Shown here piece after piece: positions 26,172-34,440 of a stretch of DNA of 64,000 nucleotides. Within the stretch, counting starts at the first letter, position 1; the number at the start of each line of letters is the position of its first letter. The translations under genes were made by a program, and so were the position numbers. The notes below the pieces were generated by a model. The model made no database searches and was not told the DNA's origin. It saw only the letters and a list, made by a program, of their open reading frames with translations. The DNA is taken from the NCBI GenBank assembly GCA_963764675.1, contig CAVXTQ010000007.1, forward strand, positions 1,178,001 through 1,242,000, in the 5' to 3' direction. This DNA comes from Acidiferrum sp963764675 (lineage in GTDB: Bacteria > Acidobacteriota > Terriglobia > Acidiferrales > UBA7541).

Positions 26172-26962
26172 ACGAACACGACCAATTCCGGGAACTGATC
26201 GAGGGATACGCCCTCGGTTCGCTCGACGAGCAGGAGCGCGCGACACTCGACGCGCACCTTGCGTCCGGCTGCGCGGAGTGTGCGAAGGCGCTCGAAGAGG
26301 CGCGCTGGCTAGTGACGCAACTTGTGTACCTGGCGCCGCCCGCGGAGCCTTCCGACATGTTACGGGCGAGATTGCTGCAAAAAGTGCGAGCGGAGGCTAG
26401 CACCGCCCGGACCACGACTCCGTCCAAATCAGGTGTGCCCTACTGGCTCTGGGCTGGAGTTGCGGCACTGCTGCTGGTGACTCTGTGCTCGACCTGGAAC
26501 GCCCAGAGGATGCAGAAGGAAATTCAGGCTCTCAACGAGCGCGCCGCCACCGAACTGAAGCAGCGCGAGCAGTTACAACAAGAACTGACGGCCACAAAGC
26601 ATGAAGCCCACATCCTGACGGATCCCAGCTCTAAGAAGTTCACGATTTGGCCGAACGACAAGCAAATGCCGACGCTCGAGGCCACCTGGCATCCGCAGAT
26701 GGGAATTTATGTTACAGGCTGGAAAGTGCCAATGCCCGCGAGCAATCGTGTCCTGCAACTGTGGCTGATACCGAAGAACCCAGGCGGTAAACCCATGCCG
26801 TCGCGCACATTCTGGCCGGATGCCAAGGGCAAGGTCGATCTAATGGTGGACGATCCGCCGGAAGTGATGGCGCAGACGAAAGCGCTGGCCATCACCGAGG
26901 AGCCCGCGGGTGGAAGCGCGCAGCCCACGACCACACCAATGTGGGTCGGCGGAGTCAGCTAG
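26168..26962 (+). CDS. RskA-type membrane anti-sigma factor
   Basis: 264 residues. The cytoplasmic N-terminus holds a zinc anti-sigma motif, H-x4-C-x2-C in DAHLASGCAEC, inside a helical bundle (ELIEGYALGSLDEQERATL). One transmembrane helix (LWAGVAALLLVTLCSTW, about 112-128) is followed by a short coiled coil and an extracytoplasmic RskA/anti-sigma-K domain with LEATWHPQMGIYVTGWKVP and RVLQLWLIPKNPGGKP. It would hold the sigma factor at the membrane until regulated proteolysis. GTG at 26168 is fixed by the GTGA overlap with the sigma gene. Its end overlaps the converging thioesterase gene by four bases. Confidence 0.92.
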   Translation: MNEHDQFRELIEGYALGSLDEQERATLDAHLASGCAECAKALEEARWLVTQLVYLAPPAEPSDMLRARLLQKVRAEASTARTTTPSKSGVPYWLWAGVAALLLVTLCSTWNAQRMQKEIQALNERAATELKQREQLQQELTATKHEAHILTDPSSKKFTIWPNDKQMPTLEATWHPQMGIYVTGWKVPMPASNRVLQLWLIPKNPGGKPMPSRTFWPDAKGKVDLMVDDPPEVMAQTKALAITEEPAGGSAQPTTTPMWVGGVS

Positions 26963-27492
26963 CGCCTGATCTTCTTCCCATAACGAAGTTCGAGTCTGAT
27001 CTTGCGGCGTTCCGCAGCCTCGCGGAACCGGCGCTTCTCGTCGGGTGTTCGTAGGATGAGCGGACGGACCACCTTCGGGCAACGCGTCTTTTCGTCGATG
27101 GCAACGAAGGTGACGTACGCAGTGGTGGTTTGTTTGCGCTCGCCGGTCAGAAAGTTCTCGGAAAAAACCTCTACGCCAACCTCCATCGAAGTGTGAAACA
27201 CCCGGTTGACCTGCGACTTCAGCACCACGATCTCGCCTAAATTCACAGGATTGCGAAAGTCGATGTAGTCCACCGATGCCGTCACAACGTAGCTATTGGA
27301 GTGGCGGTGCGCGGCCATGGCTGCCGCAATGTCTACAAGGTGCATCACGTGGCCTCCGAGCAGCTTGCCCAGAGCGTTGGTCTGCGCCGGCAAAACAACC
27401 TCCGCCATCTCCGAACGTGACGCTCGCACGGGCTTCCCTGAAAGTGTGGCTTCCCTCGTTTGTGTCTTGGCCATTTCTCGCGACGCCTCCAA
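26959..27492 (-). CDS. Acyl-CoA thioesterase (hotdog fold, YciA/BACH type)
   Basis: 177 residues. Hotdog signature: NALGKLLGGHVMHLVDIAAAMAAHRHSNSYV, with the catalytic Asp in VDIAA, then SVDYIDFRNPVNLGEIVVLK and MEVGVEVFSENFLTGERKQT. It hydrolyses acyl-CoA thioesters in the cytoplasm; chain-length preference is unknown. The last ~25 residues are strongly basic (RRFREAAERRKIRLELRYGK). An internal ATG (about residue 7) is an alternative start. Divergent from the TPR gene, with only 56 bases between the two start codons. Confidence 0.9.
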   Translation of the reverse strand: MEASREMAKTQTREATLSGKPVRASRSEMAEVVLPAQTNALGKLLGGHVMHLVDIAAAMAAHRHSNSYVVTASVDYIDFRNPVNLGEIVVLKSQVNRVFHTSMEVGVEVFSENFLTGERKQTTTAYVTFVAIDEKTRCPKVVRPLILRTPDEKRRFREAAERRKIRLELRYGKKIRR

Positions 27493-27509
27493 CGGAGTCC
27501 CCTGCCGAT

Positions 27510-27538
27510 TTTCACCTTATTCCCGCTGCCCATATAAT
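27510..27538 (+). promoter_or_regulatory. Promoter TTTCAC-N17-TATAAT giving a near-leaderless mRNA
   Basis: A perfect TATAAT (27533-27538) with TTTCAC (27510-27515) at 17-base spacing. The start codon of the next gene is at 27549, so the predicted 5' leader is only about four bases. Confidence 0.55.
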
Positions 27539-27548
27539 ACGAGACGCC

Positions 27549-27872
27549 ATGACCGAACAAAAGAAAACCCGCCGCCAGATACTCGAAGAGTTCGTCGCCA
27601 ACAAGCCGGACGACGCGTTTTCCCGCTATGGCCTGGCCATGGAGTGCATGAATGCCGGCGATACAGCGGCCGCGAACGGCCACTTTCGAGCTTTGCTGAC
27701 GCGCAACGCCGACTACGTCCCCGCATACCTGATGTACGCACAGATGTTGACGCGCGAGTCGCGTAACGAAGAAGCGCGGCAGGTTCTGTCCACGGGGATG
27801 GCAGCGGCGGAGCGAAAAGGCGATCAGCACGCGCGCTCGGAGATGGAAACCTTGCTCGACGAGATCGGATAG
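27549..27872 (+). CDS. Small TPR-like protein
   Basis: 107 residues. Two TPR-like units: DAFSRYGLAMECMNAGDTAAANGHFRALL and YVPAYLMYAQMLTRESRNEEARQVL, followed by a short helix. The N-terminus is basic (TEQKKTRRQILEEFV). No signal peptide, so cytoplasmic. No good Shine-Dalgarno before the ATG, in keeping with a leaderless mRNA. Role unknown; proteins like this are adaptor modules. Confidence 0.75.
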   Translation: MTEQKKTRRQILEEFVANKPDDAFSRYGLAMECMNAGDTAAANGHFRALLTRNADYVPAYLMYAQMLTRESRNEEARQVLSTGMAAAERKGDQHARSEMETLLDEIG

Positions 27873-27927
27873 AGCTATCGTGGCCGTACCCGTTCGGACT
27901 GCACCTCCTCCATCTCCTCTCCCCGTC

Positions 27928-27936
27928 TGGTATCAT
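27928..27936 (+). promoter_or_regulatory. Extended -10 promoter (TGG-TATCAT) at a leaderless start
   Basis: TATCAT (27931-27936) preceded by TGG. The ATG is at 27942, where transcription itself would begin, so the transcript would have no leader. No convincing -35. Confidence 0.4.
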
Positions 27937-27941
27937 GAGCC

Positions 27942-28586
27942 ATGGGACTGACGCGGCCCGAACAAATCCCGCTTTTCCCTCTGAACGTCGTTCTCCTGCC
28001 CGGCGCCGACCTGCCACTGCACATTTTCGAGCCTCGCTATCGCCTAATGGTGTCCAAGTGCGTCCGAGACAAAACGGAATTCGGCATGTTGCTATCGCTG
28101 CCAAAAGGTATCGTCCGCGTCGGGTGCACCGCCGAAATCCTTGAAGTCGTGAAGCAGTACGACGACGGAAGGATGGATATTCTCACCGTCGGACGCGCGC
28201 CATTCCGAATCCTGGAATTGCTTAACGCTGAGGCATTTACCGAGGAGGCATTACTCGAGGGCCATGTCGACTACCTTGACGATCGCGAACGGCCAGTCAA
28301 CTCACGTGTCCACCGAGAGCTTGTCGAGCTCTACGAGGTTTGCCACACCATCGTGTTTGGGGACTACCCCAGAAGTATCCAGAGCGAAGTCCCGGAGGAT
28401 TTGTCGTACGTGGTGGCTGGCACCTTGCCGATGGACTTGATGTGGAAGCAGCAAGTTTTGGAGCTGCGCTCGGAAGCGGACCGCCAGGAACGCCTGGTGA
28501 CGTATCTTCGCGAGTGGGCGCCGCATCTACAGAAAGAAGAGAGCTTGCGCCAGCACGCCGACGGAAACGGGCACGGACTGAACTAG
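27942..28586 (+). CDS. Lon-substrate-binding (LON N-terminal) domain protein
   Basis: 214 residues consisting of the Lon N-terminal (LAN) domain alone, without ATPase or protease parts. Typical opening: IPLFPLNVVLLPGADLPLHI, then FEPRYRLMVSKC and VGCTAEILEVVKQYDDGRMD. The helical half follows, ending RLVTYLREWAPHLQ. Such proteins may bind unfolded or specific substrates; the role is unproven. There is no Shine-Dalgarno. The stop is followed by a 9-bp hairpin before the AAA ATPase gene. Confidence 0.88.
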   Translation: MGLTRPEQIPLFPLNVVLLPGADLPLHIFEPRYRLMVSKCVRDKTEFGMLLSLPKGIVRVGCTAEILEVVKQYDDGRMDILTVGRAPFRILELLNAEAFTEEALLEGHVDYLDDRERPVNSRVHRELVELYEVCHTIVFGDYPRSIQSEVPEDLSYVVAGTLPMDLMWKQQVLELRSEADRQERLVTYLREWAPHLQKEESLRQHADGNGHGLN

Positions 28587-28592
28587 AAACTT

Positions 28593-28614
28593 GCGCGGCA
28601 CCGCTGTGCCGCGC
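28593..28614. repeat. REP-like hairpin between genes
   Basis: GCGCGGCAC (28593-28601) and GTGCCGCGC (28606-28614) form a perfect 9-bp stem around CGCT. No GTAG beside it and no U-run after it. It lies between the LON-domain gene and the AAA gene. Confidence 0.5.
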
Positions 28615-28628
28615 TGAATGGGGCCACA

Positions 28629-30148
28629 ATGACCGCTAGCACCTCTCATCGCAAGCAGCGTTCGAGCCATTCCAAACCCCGCACGCTGGGTGAATTGCGC
28701 AGCATTCCGGACTTCGATGCGCGAACCACTTCCATTTCCGTCAAGAACGAACTTCGCCGCAATCTGTTGCGCGCCATCGAGAAAGACGAGCCGCTCTTTC
28801 CCGGCGTGCACGGATACGAAGATACAGTGATTCCGCAGATCGTCAACGCGCTGCTTTCCCGCCACAATTTCATTCTTGCTGGGCCTGCGCGGCCAGGCCA
28901 AGAGCCGCATTCTTGCGCGGGCTTGGCGCAATTGCTCGATGCCGGAGATTCCCGTCGTGGCGGGATGCGAAATCAACGACAACCCCCTGCAGCCGCATTT
29001 GCCGCGCCTGCCGCGAGAAGATCGCCGCCGAAGGCGACGACACGCCGATCGCGTGGATGCCCCGCGACCAGCGCTACGTGGAAAAACTGGCCACGCCGGA
29101 CGTGACCATGGCCGACATCATCGGAGACGTCGATCCCATTCGCGCGGCGCGTGGCGGACGCGACCTTTCCGACGAGCTCACCATTCATTACGGCCTGTTG
29201 CCCCGCGCGAATCGCGGAATCTTCGCCATTAACGAGTTGCCGGATCTCGCCGGCAAGATTCAGGTTGGCTTGTTCAACATCATGCAAGAAGGCGACATCC
29301 AGATTAAGGGCTATCCCCTGCGGCTTCCGCTCGACGTGCTTCTCGTCTTCACCGCCAACCCGGAGGACTATACTGCCCGCGGCAAGATCATCACGCCACT
29401 GAAGGACCGCATCGGCGCAGAGATTCGGACGCATTACCCATCCACCGTCGCCGAAGGCATGACCGTAACGCGTCAAGAGGCTTGGATCGGCCGCGACGCC
29501 GCGCGAAAGGTCGACGTGCCCGAATACCTGCGCGAAGTGGTGGAAGAGATTGCGTTTCAAGCGCGCGAGGACAAGCGCGTTGATCGCCGCTCCGGCGTCA
29601 GCCAGCGGCTTCCTATCACCACGTTAGAAAGCGTGGTCAGCAACGCCGAGCAGCGCGCCGTGCGCACCGGAGATAAGGCCGGCGTCGCGCGCGTCGCGGA
29701 CATTTACGCCGCGCTTCCCGCGATCACCGGAAAGCTCGAGCTCGAATACGAAGGCGAGCTCAAGGGCGCGGACACTATCGCACGCGAACTGATTCGCGCC
29801 GCCGTCGGCCGCGTCTTCAGCAAGCATTTCGGTGAGGTGAGCTTTCAGCCGGTGATTCAATGGTTTGAACTGGGCGGCGAACTGAAACTGCCAGAACTGG
29901 CTACGACTGCTGAGCGTTACGAGCAGCTCTCGAAGATCCAAGGGCTCCTGGAACATATCGGCCGTCTCGGCGTGACCGATCGCAAGGATGCCGGCGCCGC
30001 CGGAGCTGCCGCCGAAATGATCTTGGAAGGTTTGTGGGCGCACCGCCGCATCGGCCGCAGCGAAGAGCGCGGCTACTATGCCGAAAAACCGCGGCAGCCC
30101 GAAGCGCGCGAGCAAAACCCGAGCAGGCCGCGCCGGCAGTTCAATTGA
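28629..30148 (+). pseudogene. MoxR/magnesium-chelatase-type AAA+ ATPase, multiply frameshifted
   Basis: Encodes a ChlI/MoxR-like AAA+ ATPase. The N-part reads TLGELRSIPDFD, SVKNELRRNLLRAI, then Walker A (LLGLRGQAKSRIL, a variant loop). The middle gives VVAGCEINDNPLQP; the C-part reads ICRACREKIAAEGDDTP, GIFAINELPDLAGKIQVGLF, LRLPLDVLLVFTANPEDYTARG and PLKDRIGAEIRTHYP. To join these parts, five single extra bases must be removed between 28875 and 28996; three are CTTG for CTG (28875-28878, 28912-28915, 28922-28925). Outside that window the frame is perfect for 1.1 kb. With the VWA gene downstream this makes an AAA-VWA pair, a remodelling or chelatase-type module. Substrate unknown. Confidence 0.82.
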
Positions 30149-30165
30149 CGACCCGACGAAGGGTC

Positions 30166-30195
30166 GTCATCCCGAGGAGCATCGCGACGAGGGAT
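30166..30195. repeat. Dispersed intergenic repeat
   Basis: The stretch GTCATCCCGAGGAGC followed by GAGGGATCTC is the inverse of the element at 10138. Copies of this kind are common between genes in many environmental bacteria. It separates the AAA gene from the VWA gene. Confidence 0.4.
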
Positions 30196-30246
30196 CTCTT
30201 TCGATGTGAAAAGTTCCCTTGGAGAGATCTAAGTCGCAGAGAAATC

Positions 30247-31525
30247 ATGAAATTTATTCGCTACGGAAAATATGTTGGCGAGCCGGCGGACGCCGTCGAT
30301 CTGGAAGAACTGGTTCGGCGTCTGGGCGACTTCTTCCTGCAAAGCGGCTTCGAGTCGCAATTCTACGGCGTGTCGGAAATGGACCCCGAAAAGTCCATGG
30401 AAGCTCTTCGCGAAGCCATCTTGAAGGCGCTGCAGGAGGGCGACTTGCTGCCGCAAGATGCGATGAGCGATGAATTACGCGAAATGTTGCAGAGCCCGCA
30501 AGCCAAAGACAGCCAGGCGGTGCGCGAGCTGCTTGATAAACTGATGGAGCGCATGGCGCAAGAGGGCTACATCAATCCGCAACAGCCCCCGCAAATCACG
30601 CCGCCGCCGCAAACCAGCGCGCGTGGCCAACTGGGCCAGCCGCAGGACCGGCAAACCGAGGCGCGGTTTGAGATCACGGACAAGACGATCGATTTTCTCG
30701 GCTTCAAGACGCTGCAAGATCTGCTGGGCTCGCTGGGCCGCAGCAGCTTCGGACGCCACGATACCCGCGATCTCGCTACCGGGATTGAAGCCAGCGGCGT
30801 CTCTCGTCAATACGAGTTTGGCGACACGCTGAATCTGGACGTCAGCGAAACGCTGTTCAACGCGGTGCGCCGCGATGGCGCCAAAGTGCCCATCGAAATC
30901 ACCTATCCGGACCTGATGGTGCATCAGTGCGAATACCACAGCTCCTGCGCCACGGTTGTGCTGCTCGACTGCAGCCACAGCATGATTCTTTACGGCGAAG
31001 ATCGCTTCACGCCCGCGAAGCGCGTCGCCATGGCGCTGTCGCATCTGATTCGCACCCAGTATCCTGGGGATACGCTAAGCCTCGTCTTGTTTCATGACAG
31101 CGCGGAGGAAGTCCCGCTCGGCGAACTGGCGCGCGTGCAGGTCGGTCCCTATTACACCAACACGCGGGAGGGGTTGCGCCTCGCGCAACGCATCTTGCTC
31201 CGTCAGAAAAAAGATATGCGCCAGATCATCATGATCACCGACGGAAAGCCCTCGGCGCTCACGCTCGAAGACGGCCGCATTTACAAGAACGCGTTCGGAC
31301 TTGGATCCCTTCGTCGTCGGCCAGACGTTGGAAGAAGTGAACAAGTGCAAGCGCGCCGGCATTATGATCAACACGTTCATGCTGGCCAGCGACTACAGCC
31401 TGGTGCATTTCGTACAGAAGATTACGGAGATGTGCCGAGGCAAAGCGTATTTCACGACGCCCTACACGCTGGGGCAGTACTTGCTGATGGACTACATGCA
31501 GCGCAAGACGCGGCAGATCCACTAG
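30247..31525 (+). pseudogene. VWA domain protein (partner of AAA ATPase), one-base frameshift
   Basis: About 425 residues when the frame is restored. The N-terminal half is helical (LVRRLGDFFLQSGFESQFYG); the von Willebrand A domain starts at about residue 235 with the MIDAS motif LDCSHSM, followed by DTLSLVLFHDSAEE, IIMITDGKPSA and, after the shift, KRAGIMINTFMLASDYSLVH. At 31300-31303 CTTG replaces an expected CTG: reading CTG gives NAFGLDPFVVGQTLEEVNKC, while the unshifted frame runs on into unrelated sequence. ATG at 30247 is chosen for its fit with family N-termini. Such proteins act with the AAA ATPase encoded just upstream. Confidence 0.82.
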
Positions 31526-31634
31526 CCAGGCACATCGACTATATGTGCGCATTTCTCGCGATGGCGAGCCAAGCTACACTTATTCAATGTCGATCTGGCG
31601 CCGGATCTCGCGCTTACTCCGAACGGACGGTGAA

Positions 31635-32129
31635 ATGACAAACATCAATGCCGGAAATGTTGCTCCTGATTTCACTCTCAAAGGTCTCGGCGGCAAGGAA
31701 TATTCGCTGGCCGCATTGACACAGAAAGGTCCCGTCGTCGCTGCGTTCTTCAAGATCTCGTGCCCCGTCTGTCAGTTCACGTTTCCGTTCCTCGAGCGTA
31801 TCCACAAGCGATATGGAGGAGACGGCGTCACGATTCTCGGGATCTCACAGGACGACGCGAAAGCCACAAGGGATTTCGCCAGAGAGTTTGGAGTGACCTT
31901 TCCGATGGCGCTGGACGAAAAGGGCTATCCGGCATCGAACGCCTACGGCCTAACCAACGTTCCCACAGTTTTCTTTATTGGCAGCGACGGCGCCGTGAAG
32001 GTGACCTGCATGGGCTTCGATAAGAAGGGGCTAGAAACGATTGCCGCTGAACTTGCCGAACGCCGCAAAATTGCCCCTGCCGCGCTTTTTCTCCCAGGCG
32101 AGTCCGTGCCCGCCCACAAACCTGGGTGA
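31635..32129 (+). CDS. Thioredoxin-fold peroxiredoxin (AhpC/TSA or TlpA-like)
   Basis: 164 residues. Opening APDFTLKGLGGKEYSLAAL is typical of AhpC/TSA and TlpA-like proteins. A redox motif CPVC sits in FFKISCPVCQFTFPFLERI, followed by GVTILGISQDDAKATRDFA and the cis-proline loop in LTNVPTVFFIG. The CxxC form suggests a thiol-disulfide reductase or a BCP-like peroxidase. No signal peptide, so cytoplasmic. ATG at 31635 is preferred to upstream in-frame codons, which encode no recognisable sequence. Single gene, 110 bases after the VWA gene. Confidence 0.85.
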   Translation: MTNINAGNVAPDFTLKGLGGKEYSLAALTQKGPVVAAFFKISCPVCQFTFPFLERIHKRYGGDGVTILGISQDDAKATRDFAREFGVTFPMALDEKGYPASNAYGLTNVPTVFFIGSDGAVKVTCMGFDKKGLETIAAELAERRKIAPAALFLPGESVPAHKPG

Positions 32130-32179
32130 GGCTCGAAAAACTAGGTCCGGTCCGGACCTGAAATCGCCAAGAACGAAGT

Positions 32180-32335
32180 CTAAGTTTCTTCTTGGAGCCA
32201 CTTCCCTTTGTGTTTCGCTGCCCGCTTGCGCTTGTCCGCGATCACCCGGGTGACCGCTGGCGCAATCCCCGACTCCCGCGCCCGCCGCCGCGCGACCTGC
32301 CCGACATCCAACACTTTTTTCTTTCGCTTCTTCAT
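32180..32335 (-). CDS. Small basic protein coupled to the FAD oxidoreductase gene
   Basis: 51 residues, strongly basic: opens MKKRKKKVLDVGQVARRRAR and ends KRKRAAKHKGKWLQEET. Its ATG begins one base after the TAG of the upstream minus-strand oxidoreductase gene, a spacing that implies translational coupling. No family recognised. The charge suggests nucleic-acid or ribosome binding, or simply a disordered peptide. Without coupling evidence I would doubt it; the tight spacing is the main support. Confidence 0.5.
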   Translation of the reverse strand: MKKRKKKVLDVGQVARRRARESGIAPAVTRVIADKRKRAAKHKGKWLQEET

Positions 32336-32336
32336 T

Positions 32337-34229
32337 CTAGGCTCTGCTCGTCACTTCGTTGACCGCCCGCCACGCCTGGTCGATCGCTTCATTGGTATAC
32401 GCAAACGCGCCCGCGTCGGAATTCGCGATGTGGATGCGTCCAAACGCCGCTCGTCCAATCTCGCACGGAGCTTGCCCCGGGGGCCATTCCGGATCGTACA
32501 ACGAGTTGTACTCGTAGGCGTAGCCATGCGGCCAGCGATTCACCGTGATCCCCTGAATATCTCGCGCGGGATCGAACCCTCCCGGACCCAGCGCCCGGCT
32601 CAACTGATCGCGGATGTTCCTCTCGAAGGTCTCGAACTTCGTCGTGAATAGCTGCGTTCGCCCAGCCCGCTGTTGCTCGCGCGCAGAAAGCCCCGGCGAG
32701 CAGGGAACATGCTGCATATGAATTACGCAAGGCTCGTCCGTCCCCGGATATTGATAGCCGCCAATGCTTACGGGAAAATCCAGCGACACGCTGGAGAAAT
32801 AGCTCCCCGGGCAGGTCAGACCGTTTAGTTTCAACTTTTCAAACGCCGCGCGATTCCCAAGGTGCACGTTCGCATACACCAGCGGCACCTTCGTTCCGTA
32901 CTCCAGCGCCTCCTTCTGCTTCGCGCTCATCTCCGGGCAAAGATACGGTATCACCATGTTCCAGCATGCCAGGACGCAGGCATCGCCGCGGACCGCCCGC
33001 GTCTGACCGCCTCGCACATAGGTGACACTCACTTCGCGCGCGGAAGCGGGATCGCCCACATTCTTCGCGTTGACCACAGTCGAGTTGAGTCGAATCCGTA
33101 CCGGCGACTCCGCATCATCCAGCTTCGCGTAATTCATCTTCGCCAGTACGATATCCTCCATCGTGTTTCCCGGCGCCGAACCGGGAATCAGTTTGCGTAC
33201 CAGGAGCCGCGCTACCGACGCGTTACCATCGGGAAAATGATAGATGTACGGCTCGTCATCCTGGCGCGTGACTTCCAACCCGATGCCTGGTCCCGGCGGA
33301 CCGGACAGATCCATTCCCGCAAACCCGGGGTGCTCGCGTAGCCCCGCCAGATCTCCCGCCGGAACCGCATCGATCCCGACGCCATACAACCCATACGTCG
33401 ATGACTGAAAGTAAGGAATGACGCCGGGATCGACGTTCACATCCTTCAGCAGAAAATCTTTGTAGCTGGTGCGCGCCAGATGCGTTTTCTTCTCCGCAGC
33501 GTTCTTATCTGGCAGATAGTCGACCTTCTCGGTGTAGAGGCGCGCGAGGTCCTTTTGTGCGGCGGGCGACAAGGGTGTCTTCGCCAAAAACTCTGGCCAC
33601 GAGGGTTGGCCGACATTGCCGACAGTGCGATCCTCCCCAAACGTCTCCTTGTCAAAAAATATCCCGTAGCTCAGCCCGCGAGACGCGAAGTACTTCCGGT
33701 CGAAGTATTTCTCAAACCGGCGCACCTCAATGCCCAACTCGCTGAATAGCCCCTCCGCCTCTTTACTGTAAAGCTTCGGGCCTGCGATCGACTGCGTTCC
33801 GCCGTAGCCGATCAACAGCCGGCTACTGGAATGAAACTCATTGCGCTTGGCATGGCCACCGAAATCATCGTGATTGTCGAGAATTAGAACTCGGGCTTTC
33901 GATCCGACCTGTTTTCGATAGAAATACGCCGCCGCCAAACCGCTGATCCCGCCGCCCACCACGATCAAGTCGTAGGATTCATCGTCCGCCGTGGGATTGT
34001 CCCAGTGCTTTCCGTCGCGGAGCGAGTGCGCCACTTCCCACGAGCCGTCATGACTGCCTCGCAAGCCAGTCTTTGCGGGCGGGTAGTAACCCGGATCTTT
34101 TTCGGCGTCCACCGGGGAGACCGGTAAGCCGAACACCTCCGCCCACACGTTGCCCGACAGCGCCAACGATCCGCCCAACGCGAGGGCTGCGCCATTGAGG
34201 AAATCTCGCCGGGCGATCGGTCGATTCAT
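32337..34229 (-). CDS. Tat-exported FAD-dependent oxidoreductase, spermidine-dehydrogenase-like
   Basis: About 630 residues. Twin-arginine signal IARRDFLNGAALALGGSLAL at the N-terminus. Then AKTGLRGSHDGSWEVAHSLRDGK-type sequence (positions about 45-67), the FAD motif LIVVGGGISGLAAAYFYRK (about 88-106) and LDNHDDFGGHAKRNEF. This order is characteristic of bacterial spermidine dehydrogenase-like (SpdH) proteins, periplasmic flavoenzymes that deaminate polyamines; the true substrate is not proven. ATG at 34229 places the Tat signal at the start; an upstream in-frame codon at 34310 would bury it. A small basic ORF follows directly downstream. Confidence 0.85.
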   Translation of the reverse strand: MNRPIARRDFLNGAALALGGSLALSGNVWAEVFGLPVSPVDAEKDPGYYPPAKTGLRGSHDGSWEVAHSLRDGKHWDNPTADDESYDLIVVGGGISGLAAAYFYRKQVGSKARVLILDNHDDFGGHAKRNEFHSSSRLLIGYGGTQSIAGPKLYSKEAEGLFSELGIEVRRFEKYFDRKYFASRGLSYGIFFDKETFGEDRTVGNVGQPSWPEFLAKTPLSPAAQKDLARLYTEKVDYLPDKNAAEKKTHLARTSYKDFLLKDVNVDPGVIPYFQSSTYGLYGVGIDAVPAGDLAGLREHPGFAGMDLSGPPGPGIGLEVTRQDDEPYIYHFPDGNASVARLLVRKLIPGSAPGNTMEDIVLAKMNYAKLDDAESPVRIRLNSTVVNAKNVGDPASAREVSVTYVRGGQTRAVRGDACVLACWNMVIPYLCPEMSAKQKEALEYGTKVPLVYANVHLGNRAAFEKLKLNGLTCPGSYFSSVSLDFPVSIGGYQYPGTDEPCVIHMQHVPCSPGLSAREQQRAGRTQLFTTKFETFERNIRDQLSRALGPGGFDPARDIQGITVNRWPHGYAYEYNSLYDPEWPPGQAPCEIGRAAFGRIHIANSDAGAFAYTNEAIDQAWRAVNEVTSRA

Positions 34230-34440
34230 TCCGAGTTCGCGATCGTGCTTCCCTTCGGCCACCAGGCGCTCCTCTGTATTTTCCCGCGGCGAGGTTTCTC
34301 CCGCGGGCACTGGGTAACTTCGGCCGACAGCTTAGCCCACGGCATGCCAAAATACGAAGTCCAACCTCAAAGAAGGAATGACAGATCATTCCTTCCCTGA
34401 CGCGAACTGAAACAGTGGTGAGTGGAAGAACGGTATCTAG

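Noticed and set aside
23435..31303. Programmed +1 frameshifting at CTT-G sites
   Set aside because: CTT followed by G occurs in frame without shift in many intact genes here (for example the amidase), there is no shared stimulatory structure, and three sites in one small stretch would be needed. Error or decay is simpler.
28629..31525. Magnesium chelatase for chlorophyll synthesis
   Set aside because: No large BchH/ChlH subunit or other chlorophyll genes; heme genes nearby do not need it. A general AAA-VWA pair is the safer call.
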